A DNA stretch of 6,975 nt, taken from positions 1 to 6,975 of the forward strand of contig JAJDES010000104.1 in assembly GCA_029259675.1 (NCBI GenBank), in the 5' to 3' direction. The stretch comes from Planctomycetota bacterium. Its GTDB lineage: Bacteria > Planctomycetota > UBA1135 > GCA-002686595. A program made the translations under genes and the position numbers. Positions 6,383-6,975 of the stretch are shown one piece after another (within the stretch, counting starts at the first letter, position 1; each line of letters starts with the position of its first letter). Below the pieces are notes generated by a model. The model did no database searches. It saw only the letters and a list, made by a program, of their open reading frames with translations, and was not told where the DNA came from.

Positions 6383-6975
6383 CTAGAAGGTCGTCAGGTA
6401 TCGCGACAGTTCCCATTCGTGCACTTGGGCAATGTACTCACTCCACTCCTGGCGCTTGGCCGCGATGAAGTGATCAAAGATGTGCGCACCGAGTGCATCC
6501 TTGATCAGGGAGTCCTTCTCCATGTGATCAATGGCTTCACCGAGGTCTGCGGGCAAACTCTTGATTTTAAGACGACCGCGTTCGCGCGCGCTCATCTCAT
6601 AGACATTGCCCGTGACGGCCGGCGGCGGCTCGACTTCGTTGCGCACCCCGTCGAGGCCCGCAGCCAATGTGGCCGCGAAGGCTAAGTAGGGATTGCAAGC
6701 GGGATCGGGCATGCGCAGTTCGCAGCGCGTTCCAATGCCGCGGCGAGCGGGAACTCGCACGAGCGGCGAGCGATTGCGCATGGACCAAGCCAAGTGCGTC
6801 GGAGCTTCGTAGCCGGGAACCAGTCGCTTGTAGGAGTTCACCAAGGGGTTGGTTACGGCGCAGAAGCCGCGCGCGTGATTCAACAAGCCGCCGATGTAAT
6901 AGCGCATCACATCCGAAACGCCCTCGTGGTCGGCTCCCTCTTGATAGAACTTGTTTTCGCCGTCCGTAAACAGAG
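6383..6975 (-). CDS. glnA: Glutamine synthetase type I-alpha, C-terminal 196 residues (start outside window)
   Basis: ATP-dependent synthesis of glutamine from glutamate and ammonia, in the cytoplasm as a dodecamer. The visible part covers the second half of the catalytic domain. Numbering the visible residues from 1: TNPLVNSYKRLVPGYEAP (41-58) holds the flap glutamate E56 (E. coli E327); R68 and R73 in NRSPLVRVP correspond to R339 and R344; E85 and R87 in CELRMPDP to E357 and R359; NPYLAFAATLAAGLDG follows. The loop NVYEMSARER and the ending VHEWELSRYLTTF match the Bacillus-type alpha subgroup (NIYVMSKEER, VHPWE...), not the LPPEE context of adenylylated beta enzymes, so control by adenylylation is not expected. 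The stop is TAG at 6385-6383. No sign of damage. It lies upstream of the FAAL-PKS gene on the same strand, but the 574-bp gap and likely terminator suggest separate transcription. Confidence 0.97.
   Translation of the reverse strand, partial: LFTDGENKFYQEGADHEGVSDVMRYYIGGLLNHARGFCAVTNPLVNSYKRLVPGYEAPTHLAWSMRNRSPLVRVPARRGIGTRCELRMPDPACNPYLAFAATLAAGLDGVRNEVEPPPAVTGNVYEMSARERGRLKIKSLPADLGEAIDHMEKDSLIKDALGAHIFDHFIAAKRQEWSEYIAQVHEWELSRYLTTF

Noticed and set aside
5904..6386. 160-codon plus-strand and 119-codon minus-strand (5768-6127) open frames in the gap
   Set aside because: Low-complexity Arg/Pro/Gly-rich translations without recognisable domains; the minus-strand one runs into the PKS start in a different frame. 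Better explained as GC-rich open frame noise.
5777..6685. 302-codon plus-strand open frame across the gap and into glnA
   Set aside because: It overlaps the start of the PKS gene and the 3' end of glnA antisense to both; no motif, no convincing ribosome binding site.
1..6975. CRISPR array, tRNA or rRNA gene, insertion sequence or attachment site
   Set aside because: No spaced direct repeats, no cloverleaf-like sequence, no transposase motifs and no terminal repeats were seen on either strand; almost all of the window is accounted for by two coding regions.

Overview
The window is GC-rich bacterial DNA in which everything recognisable lies on the minus strand. The taxon cannot be fixed from this sequence. 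A type I-alpha glutamine synthetase next to a large hybrid FAAL/type I polyketide synthase gene fits GC-rich groups with many secondary-metabolite genes, such as Myxococcota, Planctomycetota or relatives, but that is only a guess.

Layout, read in the direction of transcription (high to low coordinates): (1) 6975-6383 is the 3' third of glnA, a class I-alpha glutamine synthetase whose start lies outside the window. (2) 6382-5809 is a 574-bp region with no convincing gene. It holds a likely glnA terminator just after the stop codon, a perfect 12-bp GC-rich inverted repeat, and three copies of a short motif (CTTTCCGGC on the minus strand). (3) 5808-1 is one uninterrupted reading frame of 1936 codons that runs off the window. 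I translated it by hand from an ATG with a strong Shine-Dalgarno sequence. The family motifs along its whole length stay in one frame, so I see no frameshift.

The giant protein has the order FAAL - ACP1 (degenerate) - ACP2 - KS - AT - ACP3 - short tail. The fatty acyl-AMP ligase would activate a free fatty acid and load it on ACP2. The AT has a malonyl-type HAFH motif and would load ACP3. The KS, with an intact Cys-His-His triad, would then make a beta-ketoacyl-ACP3 two carbons longer. No KR, DH, ER or release domain is present in the visible part, so the keto group should remain until a domain or protein encoded beyond position 1 acts on it.

The points most worth a second look are the first carrier protein, which aligns without gaps to ACP2 but has Phe where the phosphopantetheine Ser should be; the completely non-reducing one-step architecture; and the C-terminal tail, which ends just where a release domain should begin. 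An alpha-oxoamine synthase-like domain is one hypothesis. glnA looks like an independent housekeeping neighbour rather than part of the pathway.
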